A stretch of DNA of 64,000 nt, taken from NCBI RefSeq assembly GCF_008297975.1, contig NZ_VLNY01000003.1, positions 124,001 to 188,000 on the forward strand. Direction: 5' to 3'. Position numbers and translations under genes: made by a program. Source of the stretch: Antrihabitans cavernicola (lineage in GTDB: Bacteria > Actinomycetota > Actinomycetes > Mycobacteriales > Mycobacteriaceae). Positions 1-12,067 of the stretch are shown here, one piece after another. Positions within the stretch are counted from its first letter, which is position 1; every line of letters begins with the position of its first letter. The notes under the pieces are model-generated. The model made no database searches, was not told the DNA's origin, and worked only from the letters and a program-made list of their open reading frames with translations.

Positions 1-216
1 GCCGTCGGCAACTCCGTGATTGATCGGGCTCGGCACGGCTTCCCCGGAACGCTTGTAGGTGACCAGGACGACCTGTCGGGTTCTGAGGAAGCCGTCGAAG
101 TCGATACCTGTCGGCGTTTGCGCTGCTACGTCGAATGCTCGCTTGTCGCGCAGCGTGTCCAGCAATCGGTATTGGACGGCGGTCACCCTGGTGATCAGTT
201 GCTGTCCTCGAGCCAT
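1..216 (-). CDS. PPOX-class (pyridoxamine 5'-phosphate oxidase-like) flavin/F420 protein, partial
   Basis: The first 72 codons are visible; the rest lies beyond the left edge. After an ATG preceded by GGAG, a helical segment is followed by DTLRDKRAFDVAAQTPTG and then RTRQVVLVTYKRSGEAVPSP, the first beta-strands of the split-barrel flavin-binding fold (strand, then rK.G.pvptP). PPOX-class proteins of this type reduce small substrates with F420 or FMN, or bind haem or biliverdin, so the substrate cannot be told. It is divergent from dapB. The call rests on this short stretch only. Confidence 0.6.
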   Translation of the reverse strand, partial: MARGQQLITRVTAVQYRLLDTLRDKRAFDVAAQTPTGIDFDGFLRTRQVVLVTYKRSGEAVPSPINHGVADG

Positions 217-284
217 GAGTGCTCCGATTCGTTCGCCGTGCTTCGAGGGTAGGTCCGAGGGCCCTGCAGGTGCGCGATGCGTAG

Positions 285-1527
<1,243 letters not shown>

Positions 1528-1531
<4 letters not shown>

Positions 1532-1959
1532 GCACCCTTCTGGTTGTTCATCACACCTCGTCGCCTGCGACGCGGGAGCTGCTCGAGGCCGTGTTGAAGG
1601 GCGCGCACGATCCTGACATCACGGGGGTCGAGGTACGGCACGTTCCCGCATTGTCTGCGACCGCCGCCGATTTCCTTGCCGCCGACGGCTATCTGTTCGG
1701 CACCTCCGCGAACTTCGGCTACATGTCGGGGGCGTTGAAGCATTTCTTCGACACCGTCTACTACCCATGCCTCGACGAGGTGGCAGGACGGCCATACGGC
1801 CTGTGGGTGCACGGGAACAACGACACCGCGGGAGCGGTCCGATCGGTGGACAAGATCGTCACCGGCCTGGCTTTGCAGCAAGCTGCAGCAACGGTCGAGA
1901 TCACCGGACCCATCGATACCGCGAACGACTCTACGAACTCGGTGCCACGGTGGCCGTGA
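1528..1959 (+). CDS. Flavodoxin-like protein (Rv2771c-type) with probable C-terminal frameshift
   Basis: The 143-residue product starts LLVVHHTSSPATRELLEAV, like the FMN phosphate-binding strand-loop-helix of flavodoxin/NADPH:FMN reductases, followed by YLFGTSANFGYMSGALKHFFD, the typical flavin-loop segment. It is the third gene of the dapB operon. The reading frame ends abruptly in NDSTNSVPRWP, whereas the +2 frame from about 1922 reads RERLYELGATVAVTVAGE to a stop at 1976, the kind of ending expected for this family. A one-base loss near 1921-1926, in the genome or in the assembly, is the simplest explanation. The affected tail is short, so the protein may still fold. Confidence 0.75.
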
Positions 1960-2117
1960 CAGTCGCCGGCGAGTAAGCGCCGGTCTGCCCCTATTTCTTA
2001 CGTCTGTCTGTGGGCGATGCCACACTGACAATATTGCTCGCAGGGGGAGCCGGCGGCTTCGCCGGAGAGCATTGCGTTGGGATTTCGTGTCGGAGCTGGG
2101 TAGAGAGGGGTCGTCGG

Positions 2118-2810
2118 GTGACTGAGCCTGACCGGTCAGACGGCGTCACTGCCCGTGTTGCACGCAGAATCGGGTTGGTCGAGGACCACGAGTCCGTAGC
2201 GATCGGCCTGTCCACGATGCTCTCCGGCGAAGCCGACCTCGAGGTGGTCGCGATGGCGAGCACGGTTCGCGAATTGCTCGACCAGACAGTCGATCTCGAC
2301 CTGGTGGTGCTCGATCTGCGGTTGGCAGACGGGTCGTCGCCGGAGGACAACGTTCGCGCCGTTCGCGAGCAGAACATCGAAGTCCTGATCTTCACCGGTG
2401 CCGAGAATCCGTTCCTGGTGCGCTCGGCCGCGAGGGCAGGGGTCCTCGGGGTGGTGCGCAAGTCCGAGGACGCGTCGACCGTCATCGACTCCGTTCGCAG
2501 CGCCGCATCCGGCGCGCTGGTGGTGACCACCGACTGGGCGGCCGCGATCGACGGAGACCCGATGTTGTCCGACGTCGGCCTGAGCCCACGCCAGGAGGAA
2601 GTGCTGACCCTCTACGCATCCGGCGAAAAGGCGTCGCGTGTCGCCCGGATGACCAAGCTGTCCGAGCAGACCGTCAACGACTACCTGGTCCGCATCCGCC
2701 AGAAGTACTCCGATGCAGGTCGGCCCGCGCCCACCAAGACCGACTTGTACAAGCGTGCCGTGGAAGACGGCTGGTTGCCCGCACCCGAATCGCCGCATCT
2801 TCAGGGATGA
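2118..2810 (+). CDS. LuxR/NarL-family response regulator
   Basis: This 230-residue DNA-binding regulator has an N-terminal receiver domain (acidic pair in GLVEDHE, phospho-acceptor Asp near residue 66 in VVLDLRLAD, and a T in IFTGA) and a C-terminal helix-turn-helix beginning LSPRQEEVLTLYASG and running through SEQTVNDYLVRIRQKY. An in-frame upstream extension to 2010 looks non-coding; GTG 2118 has AGAGGGG eight bases before it and gives a standard start. The stop overlaps the kinase start as ATGA, so the kinase at 2807 is its cognate partner. The signal and target genes are unknown. Confidence 0.88.
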   Translation: MTEPDRSDGVTARVARRIGLVEDHESVAIGLSTMLSGEADLEVVAMASTVRELLDQTVDLDLVVLDLRLADGSSPEDNVRAVREQNIEVLIFTGAENPFLVRSAARAGVLGVVRKSEDASTVIDSVRSAASGALVVTTDWAAAIDGDPMLSDVGLSPRQEEVLTLYASGEKASRVARMTKLSEQTVNDYLVRIRQKYSDAGRPAPTKTDLYKRAVEDGWLPAPESPHLQG

Positions 2811-4027
2811 CCACGACCGAACTGCCCACCGCAATCGAGGTCGCGGACGCCGAGCGCGGGTCCGACCGCATCTTCCGCTCGTTCGCCTGCACCATCGGCC
2901 TCGGCGGCGTCGTCTACGGGCTGATGGATTCGCCCGAGATCATCCACCAATCGCACCACTACGCGCTCTGGTGGACCTCGCTGACGTTCGTACTGATCTT
3001 CGGCACGTGCCTGGTGTTGGCCGCGGTCTCGTTCAAGGCGAGCGTTGCCGACATTCGCCTGATCACCTCGATTCTCGCGGTCAACTACCTGGTGGTTGTT
3101 GCGTTGTCGCCGCTCGCGCTCGACTACGCTGCCCTACCTGCACAATCGACATGGCAATACCGCATCGCCGCTCTGGGTGCCGTGTCGGCCGGTCTGGCGT
3201 GGCGCGCGGTGCCCGCAACCGTCTATCTGTTCCTCGCTGCCGCGGCAGCTGCGCTGGTGAACATGTATGCGCTGGGCGAGTCGGGAGGGAGTGCTCTCGC
3301 ACAGGATTTCGCGCGTGCGCTCACGACCGCGGGGTTGTTCACCTGGGTGGCCATCTGCGCCGATCGGGCGGGATCGATCCTCGATCAAGAGACGACGCGG
3401 GCCAAACGCGCTGCAGCCGCGACTGCCGCGGCGCATGCGCGGGCAGTCGAACGCGACCGCTTCGCCGCGCTCATCCATGACGGCGTCCTGTCGACCCTGC
3501 TCGATGCGTCGCGGGGCACCGCGCCCTCGGTCCTGGCTCGGCAGGCGTCGTTCACCCTGCGCCAGCTCGACGAATTCCGAACGCCGCCCGGTCGTTCGGG
3601 TCAGCTCGATGCGTTGGCAACCATCGACTTCCTGCGCGAAGCGGTTCACCAAGTGAACGGGAAGGTGGGGTTCGAGGCACATCGGCAGGCCGGATTCGAC
3701 GATCTGATCATGCCCATCGACGCAGCGCACACCGTGTCGGCTGCGCTCACCGAAGCGGTCCGAAACAGCCTGCGGCACGGCGGTGTTTCCGGTCGAACGG
3801 TGGCTCGTACGGTGAGTGTGACTCTCGGCGCCGGGGGATTGCGCGTCGAGATCGCCGACGACGGTGCGGGTTTCGATCCGAATGCGGTCTCCAACGATCG
3901 CCTCGGCGTGGCATTCAGCATTCTCGGCAGGATGGGCCAGTTGCCGGGTGGCGCGGCGTTCGTGGAGTCGCAACCCGGTGCAGGCACGAAGGTGACGTTG
4001 GTGTGGGGTAGTCGTGGCGACCGGTGA
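2807..4027 (+). CDS. Membrane sensor histidine kinase (NarL-partner type)
   Basis: The 406-residue kinase has five to six N-terminal membrane segments (about residues 25-195) with no large external domain, then a coiled region and the dimerisation box DRFAALIHDGVLSTLLDA with the phosphorylated His near residue 224. The ATP-binding domain shows the N box (ALTEAVRNSLRHGG), the G1 box (EIADDGAGFDP) and the G2-like ending GAGTKVTLVW. The HDGVLS box is the type paired with LuxR-type regulators, as found immediately upstream. A membrane-embedded sensor suggests detection of envelope or lipid state; that is inference. Its end overlaps the next gene by 14 bases. Confidence 0.87.
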   Translation: MTTTELPTAIEVADAERGSDRIFRSFACTIGLGGVVYGLMDSPEIIHQSHHYALWWTSLTFVLIFGTCLVLAAVSFKASVADIRLITSILAVNYLVVVALSPLALDYAALPAQSTWQYRIAALGAVSAGLAWRAVPATVYLFLAAAAAALVNMYALGESGGSALAQDFARALTTAGLFTWVAICADRAGSILDQETTRAKRAAAATAAAHARAVERDRFAALIHDGVLSTLLDASRGTAPSVLARQASFTLRQLDEFRTPPGRSGQLDALATIDFLREAVHQVNGKVGFEAHRQAGFDDLIMPIDAAHTVSAALTEAVRNSLRHGGVSGRTVARTVSVTLGAGGLRVEIADDGAGFDPNAVSNDRLGVAFSILGRMGQLPGGAAFVESQPGAGTKVTLVWGSRGDR

Positions 4028-5039
4028 CGAGTGGACGCTGCGCAGCCTGATGGGGCTGCACGGCCGATCGGGCGCGGTGGTGCTGGGCATGCTGCTGTTC
4101 ACCATCGCGATGATCATGTTGCGCAACATGGACAGTGCCGACAACGACGTGCCGGTGATCGCAGGTTTTGCGCTGATGGCCGTCGCCGGCGTGGTGGTCG
4201 TGGTGACTCCGTCCGATCCGCTGCCGTTGGCAGCGACTCTGTTCATCGTGGTCGCGGGGCCGATCGCGACGGTGGCGTCGATGGGCGATCATGCGGCAGA
4301 TCGATTCGTGTGGTCCACCTTTGCATTCTCCTACGTACTCAGTTTGCTGACGGTGCGCGGCAGACTGCTGTGGGCGTGGATAGGCGTCGCGTCGATCTCC
4401 ATCGCGACGGTGGCGGTCGGCTTCACCGGTGGAATGTCGGCTGCGGGCGTTGCCGGGGCGATCGCACCGATCGGGACGGTGGCCGCGGTGTCGGTGTTCG
4501 CAGTACGCATGCGCCCGACGTTGGAGTCGTTGCGGCTCTTGCGAAAAGAGGCGACCACTCGCGCTGCCGCCGAGGCGACCATCGCGGCCCAGAGTGAGGA
4601 ACGCGATCGGCAGTTGGCACGGTTGGCCGAGGTGGCACGCCCGCTGTTGGAACGCATCGTCGGCGGCGAGGAGCTGGATGCCGCGGATCGTTTCGAGTGC
4701 CGGCTGCGAGAAGCCGAATTGCGTGACGGCCTGCGTGCCCCACAGTTGGCCGGTCTGGCTGCCGCCGCGCGTGGCGCGCGCGGTCGCGGAGTGGAAGTGC
4801 AACTGCTCGACGACGGCGGTCTCGAGGGTGTCCCCGCGGCGGTGCGCTCGACGGTGTTGTTCGCCGCGGCCAGAGAACTCGACGCCGCCAATGCCGGATC
4901 GGTGACCGTTCGAGTGCTCCCCAAAGGACGCCGAAATCTGGCGACCGTGCTGGTCAGCGAGCCGGGCGAAGACCGCCGCACCGAGGTGGACGGCGCAGGA
5001 ACTGTGCGGACCGCTGCAGAGGCGACCGAACGCGGCTGA
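4014..5039 (+). CDS. Kinase-like membrane protein lacking catalytic boxes, third partner of the two-component system
   Basis: The 341-residue protein has about five hydrophobic segments in residues 15-165, then a charged coiled segment (RKEATTRAAAEATIAAQSEE) and a C-terminal region whose layout (ARPLLERIVGG, AAVRSTVLFAAARELDAANAGSVTVRV) resembles the N-box helix and strand of an HATPase domain. No phospho-accepting His box and no DxGxG ATP lid are visible. It overlaps the true kinase by 14 bases, so the three genes are one transcription unit. It could be a degenerate kinase that senses or modulates by heterodimerising with the upstream kinase. The function is not established. Confidence 0.6.
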   Translation: MATGDEWTLRSLMGLHGRSGAVVLGMLLFTIAMIMLRNMDSADNDVPVIAGFALMAVAGVVVVVTPSDPLPLAATLFIVVAGPIATVASMGDHAADRFVWSTFAFSYVLSLLTVRGRLLWAWIGVASISIATVAVGFTGGMSAAGVAGAIAPIGTVAAVSVFAVRMRPTLESLRLLRKEATTRAAAEATIAAQSEERDRQLARLAEVARPLLERIVGGEELDAADRFECRLREAELRDGLRAPQLAGLAAAARGARGRGVEVQLLDDGGLEGVPAAVRSTVLFAAARELDAANAGSVTVRVLPKGRRNLATVLVSEPGEDRRTEVDGAGTVRTAAEATERG

Positions 5040-5071
5040 ACCTTGTCGGTGGCGCATGGCAGGGTGGGCTC

Positions 5072-6310
5072 ATGCGTGCAATGAGTGCTGCGGTGGCTCG
5101 TCGAACTGCGGTCGCCGCGCAGGGATTCGCCGATCGACCGGCGTCGACTCCTGCGACACGACGCTCGGTACTGCGGGTACTCGACCGGACCCAGCTGCTG
5201 CAGATCGATTCCGTATCGGCCGTTGTTCGCGCTCACTACGCGCCGATATTCAGCCGCATCGGCAGCTACGACCGGTCGTTGATCGACGATGCCGCGTGGC
5301 AGAACACCTCGCGCAAGCCACGTCGGCTCGTCGAGTACTGGGCACACGAAGCCGCCTTGATCCCCGTCGAGGATTGGCCGCTGATGCGGTGGCGAATGAC
5401 CCGCTACATCGGCGGGCGATGGGGCGGTGCCCAACGGGTACTCGACCGCAATCCGACTCTTGCAGGCGACGTTCTGGACGTGATCGCCGACGCGGGACCC
5501 TGCAGTGCGGGTGACGTGGAGCGACACCTCGACATCGAGCGACCCGATCGAAAAGGCCCGTGGTGGGATCGCAGCGACACCAAGATGATCTGCGAACAAC
5601 TCTTCGCCGTGGGGGGTCTGTCGGTCGACAAGCGCGTCGGCTTCACCCGACACTACGAGCTGACCGAACGCGTACTCCCGCCGGAAATCGTTGCGCGACA
5701 GGTGAACGAGTCGGACGCCGTGCGGGAACTGGTGCTGCGATCGGCCCGTGCCCTGGGCATCGCGACCGAGCCGGATCTGCGTGACTACTACCGATTGCAT
5801 CGGTCACAGACAGAACCCGCGATCGCCGACCTGATCGACGAGGGTGTGCTGGAACCGGTGACCGTGACCGGGTGGAAGCACCAGGCCTACCTGTTTTCGG
5901 ATGCACGGACACCCCGGCAGATCGCCGGTTCGGCCTTGCTGTGCCCGTTCGATCCGCTGGTTTTCTTCCGGCCGCGCACCGAGCGGATCTTCGACTTCCA
6001 CTTCCGCATCGAGATCTACACACCGGAGCACAAGCGGGTGCACGGGTACTACGTTTTCCCGTTCCTGCTCGACGGCGAGTTGGTGGGCCGGGTCGATCTG
6101 CGCGCGGATCGAGCGGCGAGCAGGCTGACCGTGCCCGGTGCGTTCGCCGAACCAGGCCGCGTGAGCGCTTACGTGGTAACGGAGTTGGCGGCCGCGTTGC
6201 GTGCGCTGGCGGACTGGTTGGAACTGGACGACATCGTGATCGGGAATCGGGGCGACCTTGCGGCACCGCTCGCCCGGGAATTCCGCAATGACGTGAAACT
6301 CAGCTCCTAG
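5072..6310 (+). CDS. YcaQ-like winged-helix DNA glycosylase (HTH_42 family)
   Basis: The 412-residue protein belongs to the family that includes E. coli YcaQ and Streptomyces AlkZ, which remove bulky alkyl adducts and unhook interstrand crosslinks. Near the N-terminus LLQIDSVSAVVRAHYAPIFSRIG contains a Q-hydrophobic-D triad at the position of the catalytic QxQ/QxD motif; the QxD form points to the YcaQ rather than the AlkZ subtype. RLVEYWAHEAALIP and LCPFDPLVFFRPRTERIF are other family hallmarks. It stands alone, and its last 11 bases overlap the convergent SRPBCC gene. Subtype assignment relies on memory of the motif. Confidence 0.8.
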   Translation: MRAMSAAVARRTAVAAQGFADRPASTPATRRSVLRVLDRTQLLQIDSVSAVVRAHYAPIFSRIGSYDRSLIDDAAWQNTSRKPRRLVEYWAHEAALIPVEDWPLMRWRMTRYIGGRWGGAQRVLDRNPTLAGDVLDVIADAGPCSAGDVERHLDIERPDRKGPWWDRSDTKMICEQLFAVGGLSVDKRVGFTRHYELTERVLPPEIVARQVNESDAVRELVLRSARALGIATEPDLRDYYRLHRSQTEPAIADLIDEGVLEPVTVTGWKHQAYLFSDARTPRQIAGSALLCPFDPLVFFRPRTERIFDFHFRIEIYTPEHKRVHGYYVFPFLLDGELVGRVDLRADRAASRLTVPGAFAEPGRVSAYVVTELAAALRALADWLELDDIVIGNRGDLAAPLAREFRNDVKLSS

Positions 6311-6743
6311 CCGCGCGACTCTCGACGTACTTCGTGAAGTCTTTGCTTCCGGAGTTCAAGGCGCCCTTGAGGATTCGCTTGAGCACGAATCCTGGCATCG
6401 GAATTTTCACGTCGATCTCGAGATCGAGTACGACGTGCGTACCGGATTTCGTCGGGGTCAATGTGTAGGACGCGATCTGTAGCGACTGCTGCCCGCTTTC
6501 CATCAGTTGCCAGCTGACCTTGTTCGGCTCCCAGCTGTAATCGGTGACCTGCTCGTCGGTGATCCCTGCGGCGCCGACCTTCTGCCGGGTGCGAAACGGA
6601 CGACCGTCGTCGTGCCTGGTCTCCACGACGGCCGACTTGTGCGAGCCCGACCACGTCGGGAGTTCCTCGATAGCTGCTACCGCGTCGAGCACCTGGGCGG
6701 GCGTTGCCTTGATGTCGAACTCTGTGGAACCTGATACCGACAC
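6300..6743 (-). CDS. SRPBCC (START/polyketide-cyclase-like) protein
   Basis: The 147-residue protein has the pattern of the helix-grip fold: an N-terminal strand (TEFDIKATPAQVLDAVAAIEELPTW), central strands with VSWQLMESGQQSLQIASYTL, and a C-terminal helix ending LKGALNSGSKDFTKYVESR. Such proteins bind hydrophobic ligands or act as cyclases or dehydratases; no substrate is implied here. Single-domain copies are numerous in mycolic-acid bacteria. Its 3' end overlaps the converging YcaQ-like gene by 11 bases. Confidence 0.75.
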   Translation of the reverse strand: MSVSGSTEFDIKATPAQVLDAVAAIEELPTWSGSHKSAVVETRHDDGRPFRTRQKVGAAGITDEQVTDYSWEPNKVSWQLMESGQQSLQIASYTLTPTKSGTHVVLDLEIDVKIPMPGFVLKRILKGALNSGSKDFTKYVESRAARS

Positions 6744-6804
6744 GACATGACTCCCACTGGTTCGATCGAATTGTGGGATCGACGGTAGCCGACTCGGTGG
6801 ATCT

Positions 6805-7284
6805 TCAGGACCAGTTGTTCCCGGATTTGCGCATCTGATCGCGGAGTGCGCCCTGAACAGCCTGTGACAGCCACGAATTCAGCGACTGACCGTTCTGTGC
6901 CGCGGCATCTTCGGCGCGTGCCTTCATCTGTTCTACGAGTCGCAGTGTGACACGGCTGATTTCGCCTGCCGCGTCGTCGAATGCGGCCTTGGCGTCGGCA
7001 GCGGTGTGCGGTTGCTCGGCCGCCGAATCGTCGGCTGCGGGGGCATCGGTGCGCACATCGACGCGAGCGTCGGCGCCGTCGAGTACGACGTGTACCGACC
7101 GATCGCCGAGTGCCGTCGTCACTTCCGACGCGAAATCGGAGAGTGCGGACAGCACCATCAGGCGAGCCGAGGTGTCGGCCGCGCGGGCCAGCGCCTCTGC
7201 TGTCGCGCGGGTGGAGTCGTCGCCGAGGGCGGCGGCGGCCAATAGGTCGTCACGAAGCCGAGAGGTGTGCTGTTCGATGTTCAT
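6805..7284 (-). CDS. Ribbon-helix-helix (HicB/Arc-like) DNA-binding protein
   Basis: The 159-residue protein has an N-terminal helical domain (about residues 1-60), an acidic Asp/Ala-rich linker (about 75-100) and a C-terminal segment EISRVTLRLVEQMKARAEDA followed by QSLNSWLSQAVQGALRDQM, which fits strand-helix-helix of the Arc/HicB/CopG fold. No HicA-like toxin lies beside it, so it is probably a stand-alone regulator rather than half of a toxin-antitoxin pair. A run of TGACGTCA-type sites immediately before its start codon suggests autoregulation. Confidence 0.65.
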   Translation of the reverse strand: MNIEQHTSRLRDDLLAAAALGDDSTRATAEALARAADTSARLMVLSALSDFASEVTTALGDRSVHVVLDGADARVDVRTDAPAADDSAAEQPHTAADAKAAFDDAAGEISRVTLRLVEQMKARAEDAAAQNGQSLNSWLSQAVQGALRDQMRKSGNNWS

Positions 7285-7345
7285 GACGCCAGTGTGACGT
7301 CATAACTGACGTCAGTCAAGGAAGCTAGACGTCAGAGGGGCGTCA
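7284..7345. promoter_or_regulatory. Array of TGACGTCA-type sites, probable operator of the RHH gene
   Basis: Two perfect 8-bp palindromes TGACGTCA lie at 7295-7302 and 7307-7314. They are flanked by AGACGTCA at 7327-7334 and by matching half-sites at 7284-7290 (TGACGCC) and 7339-7345 (GGCGTCA). Site-to-site steps are close to 11-12 or 20 bp, so the sites lie roughly on one helix face, the usual arrangement for cooperative binding of ribbon-helix-helix dimers. The array covers the start region of the RHH gene. Confidence 0.6.
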
Positions 7346-7346
7346 G

Positions 7347-7547
7347 TCAGTCCAGCACGAACGTGACCTCGAGAACCACCTGGTAGCTGGAAATGGCGCC
7401 GTCGGTCACTTCGACCTTCTGTTCTTTCACCCACGCTCCGCTGACATTGCGCAGGGTTTGCGACGCCTTTTCGACCCCCACGCGGACCGCATCTTCGAAC
7501 CCTTTGTCCGAACGTGCGCTGATCTGGGTGATACGTGCGACAGACAT
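7347..7547 (-). CDS. Dodecin, flavin-storage protein
   Basis: The 66-residue product has the strand-helix-strand-strand pattern of dodecin: VARITQISARSDKGFEDAVR, a helix, then NVSGAWVKEQKVEVTDG and YQVVLEVTFVLD. Dodecins form hollow dodecamers that bind FMN, riboflavin or CoA and buffer free flavin; the Trp in GAWVKEQ is the flavin-stacking residue of the family. The ATG at 7547 follows AGGAGTG with normal spacing. A much longer in-frame extension upstream is only the shadow of dapA. It lies head to head with dapA. Confidence 0.9.
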   Translation of the reverse strand: MSVARITQISARSDKGFEDAVRVGVEKASQTLRNVSGAWVKEQKVEVTDGAISSYQVVLEVTFVLD

Positions 7548-7679
7548 TCGACACTCCTGAACGAATCGGCAGAGCTGAATCGAGAATGGCCGTGATCGAT
7601 TCTGCTCCTGCGGATATGCCGTCGTGGCCGATTCGTCCGATGGGGGTGCTCGGCGTGCGGACGCGGACATCTCACCGGG

Positions 7680-10405
<2,726 letters not shown>

Positions 10406-10412
10406 CCACCTC

Positions 10413-10469
10413 CTCGAGTCGGGGGACCCCTTCCTCGCCTAGACGTTGCGAGGGTGCCCCTGACTCGAG
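10413..10469. terminator. Bidirectional hairpin between rnj and the lipase gene
   Basis: CTCGAGTC at 10413-10420 pairs with GACTCGAG at 10462-10469, and pairing continues inward through GGGG/CCCC and CCTCGC/GCGAGG. It lies between two converging genes and can serve both. There is no clear T-run, as is common in actinobacteria. Confidence 0.7.
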
Positions 10470-10492
10470 TGGATTGCGTAGCGGATCGACAG

Positions 10493-11437
10493 CTAGCCGG
10501 TGAACGGCGGGATGAAACGGCAGGGTACCTCGCGCGGGTGGGCGGGGTCGAGTGCGTTCAGCGCCATGTAGGCCGCGCGCTGCGAGCCTGCGACACCCGC
10601 GTGTTCGGAGTAGTCCTGCGCGCAGGTGTCCTGAACGACGATGTTGGTCACGCGATATCCGGGTGGGCCGACCACCTGGCCCTGGGTGTAGGGCACGACG
10701 ATCTCGTCGTAACGGGTGCTGATGTTCGTGTACGCGATACCCGGCACATACGGGGTGCCGCCTGCATTGAGCCGGGTGAGGAAGTCGGAGCCGGGCGCGA
10801 CCTGGCCGCAGGCCTGACAGATCGGCACCACGTCGACGTCGGGAATGCCCAATCTGCGCGCGAAGGCGCCGATCAGGTCGGAGCCGGCCACTTTCGAGCC
10901 CAGCCAGGCCGGCGCGATCGACACGTCGTTGGTGATCTTCGACGCGCCGCCTGCCACCTTGGCGTAGTAGCCGGCAATCAACGTGCCCTGCGAATGGCCG
11001 ATCACGTCGACGGTGGTGGCGCCTGTCGCCGCGAGCACCTTGTCGACGAAAGCGCCGAACTGCGCAACGCTGCCCTCGAGCGGTGCCATCCCGCCGATAG
11101 CCGAAATCGGCCACGGCGCACCGGGTATGGCGCCGAACGTTAGCGCGAAGACGCAATAGCCCGCGTTCTTCAACATGGGAACGTATGCGCCCCAATTGGT
11201 TTGCTGCGAACCGCCGGTGCCGTGTGCCAGAACCACCGGTCGGGGGTGCTCGGCCGTCGGCTTGCACCCGAAGTCGTTGGATCCGGGCAAAGATCCACCG
11301 GGATGGGCCAATTCGTTGGGGATGCCGCCGAAGAAGTTGTAGTTCTCGGGCAGCGGATCTGCGCCTGCGCTACCGATCGGCAGCAACACGACGAGCAGGG
11401 ACAGCAGGACGATCACAGCACGTACGGAAGAACGCAT
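10493..11437 (-). CDS. Secreted lipase/esterase, alpha/beta hydrolase
   Basis: The 314-residue enzyme starts with a signal peptide (MRSSVRAVIVLL through GSAGA, cleavage near residue 26). The hydrolase core shows RPVVLAHGTGGSQQTNW (oxyanion region), the nucleophile elbow VIGHSQGT, and a likely His in EHAGV; paired Cys residues in CQACGQ and near the C-terminus suggest disulphides. It resembles the class of secreted actinobacterial triacylglycerol lipases. An in-frame TTG at 11473 would add 12 residues, but ATG 11437 has AGGTGG before it and gives a normal signal peptide. Confidence 0.82.
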   Translation of the reverse strand: MRSSVRAVIVLLSLLVVLLPIGSAGADPLPENYNFFGGIPNELAHPGGSLPGSNDFGCKPTAEHPRPVVLAHGTGGSQQTNWGAYVPMLKNAGYCVFALTFGAIPGAPWPISAIGGMAPLEGSVAQFGAFVDKVLAATGATTVDVIGHSQGTLIAGYYAKVAGGASKITNDVSIAPAWLGSKVAGSDLIGAFARRLGIPDVDVVPICQACGQVAPGSDFLTRLNAGGTPYVPGIAYTNISTRYDEIVVPYTQGQVVGPPGYRVTNIVVQDTCAQDYSEHAGVAGSQRAAYMALNALDPAHPREVPCRFIPPFTG

Positions 11438-11485
11438 CTTTGCCCACCTGGTCGACGTCGTTGGTGTCGTCAACGTACTGCGTGC

Positions 11486-12067
11486 TCACGCTCGGTGTGG
11501 CGGGTTCGTCAATGCTGTCGGAGTCCAGTTGGGCCACTGCGGATCTGCGACGAGCGTTCCGTCGACGTAGCGGGCGACGATCCGGGTGGTGCGGCCGTGG
11601 TTGTCGTACACGGTCGCTTGATCGCATCGCGTGATCGCGGTGGCGACGAGTGGCCATACCCGGCTGTAGCGCTGCCGAATCTTGGCTTCCGGGACATCAT
11701 GTCCGCCACTGGCGACCCGAAGCCGGACGCGTTCGACGGCATAGTCCTCCGGCACCATCACCACATGCAGAACAACGCGAAACCCGCGCTCGTGCGCTTC
11801 GGTGATCAGTTCGAGTTTCGACGGGTGCGAAAAGACGGTTTCCGCGATGAAGGAGCGTCCTAACGTCAACAGCGTCGATCGTGTTCGGGCCGCGACCTTT
11901 GCGGCGTCGTAGGAGTGCGCCACCGGGTCGTCGGGCCAGCGCGCCTTCGCGATCTGATCGGCGTTGACGAACACGCTGTCGATCAAGAGCGGCGCGAGCA
12001 CGGTGTCGACGAGAGTGCTCTTACCCGCGCCGTTGCAGCCGACGACCAGATCCAGCCGTGGGCTCAC
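11486..12067 (-). CDS. Zeta-toxin-like P-loop kinase, toxin of a toxin-antitoxin pair
   Basis: The 193-residue protein has the P-loop GCNGAGKST at residues 10-18, followed by VFVNADQIAKARWPDD, matching the zeta/PezT kinases that phosphorylate UDP-N-acetylglucosamine, and FIAETVFSHPSK, the usual second segment, with an Arg-containing lid (IRQRYSRVWPLV). Zeta toxins block peptidoglycan precursor synthesis. Its start overlaps the upstream antitoxin stop by four bases (ATGA). Some zeta-like ATPases have other substrates, so toxicity is inferred from family and pairing. Confidence 0.78.
   Translation of the reverse strand: MSPRLDLVVGCNGAGKSTLVDTVLAPLLIDSVFVNADQIAKARWPDDPVAHSYDAAKVAARTRSTLLTLGRSFIAETVFSHPSKLELITEAHERGFRVVLHVVMVPEDYAVERVRLRVASGGHDVPEAKIRQRYSRVWPLVATAITRCDQATVYDNHGRTTRIVARYVDGTLVADPQWPNWTPTALTNPPHRA

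Noticed and set aside
10406-10492. Hairpin after rnj as a possible small RNA
   Set aside because: Its position between two converging stops explains it fully as a terminator.
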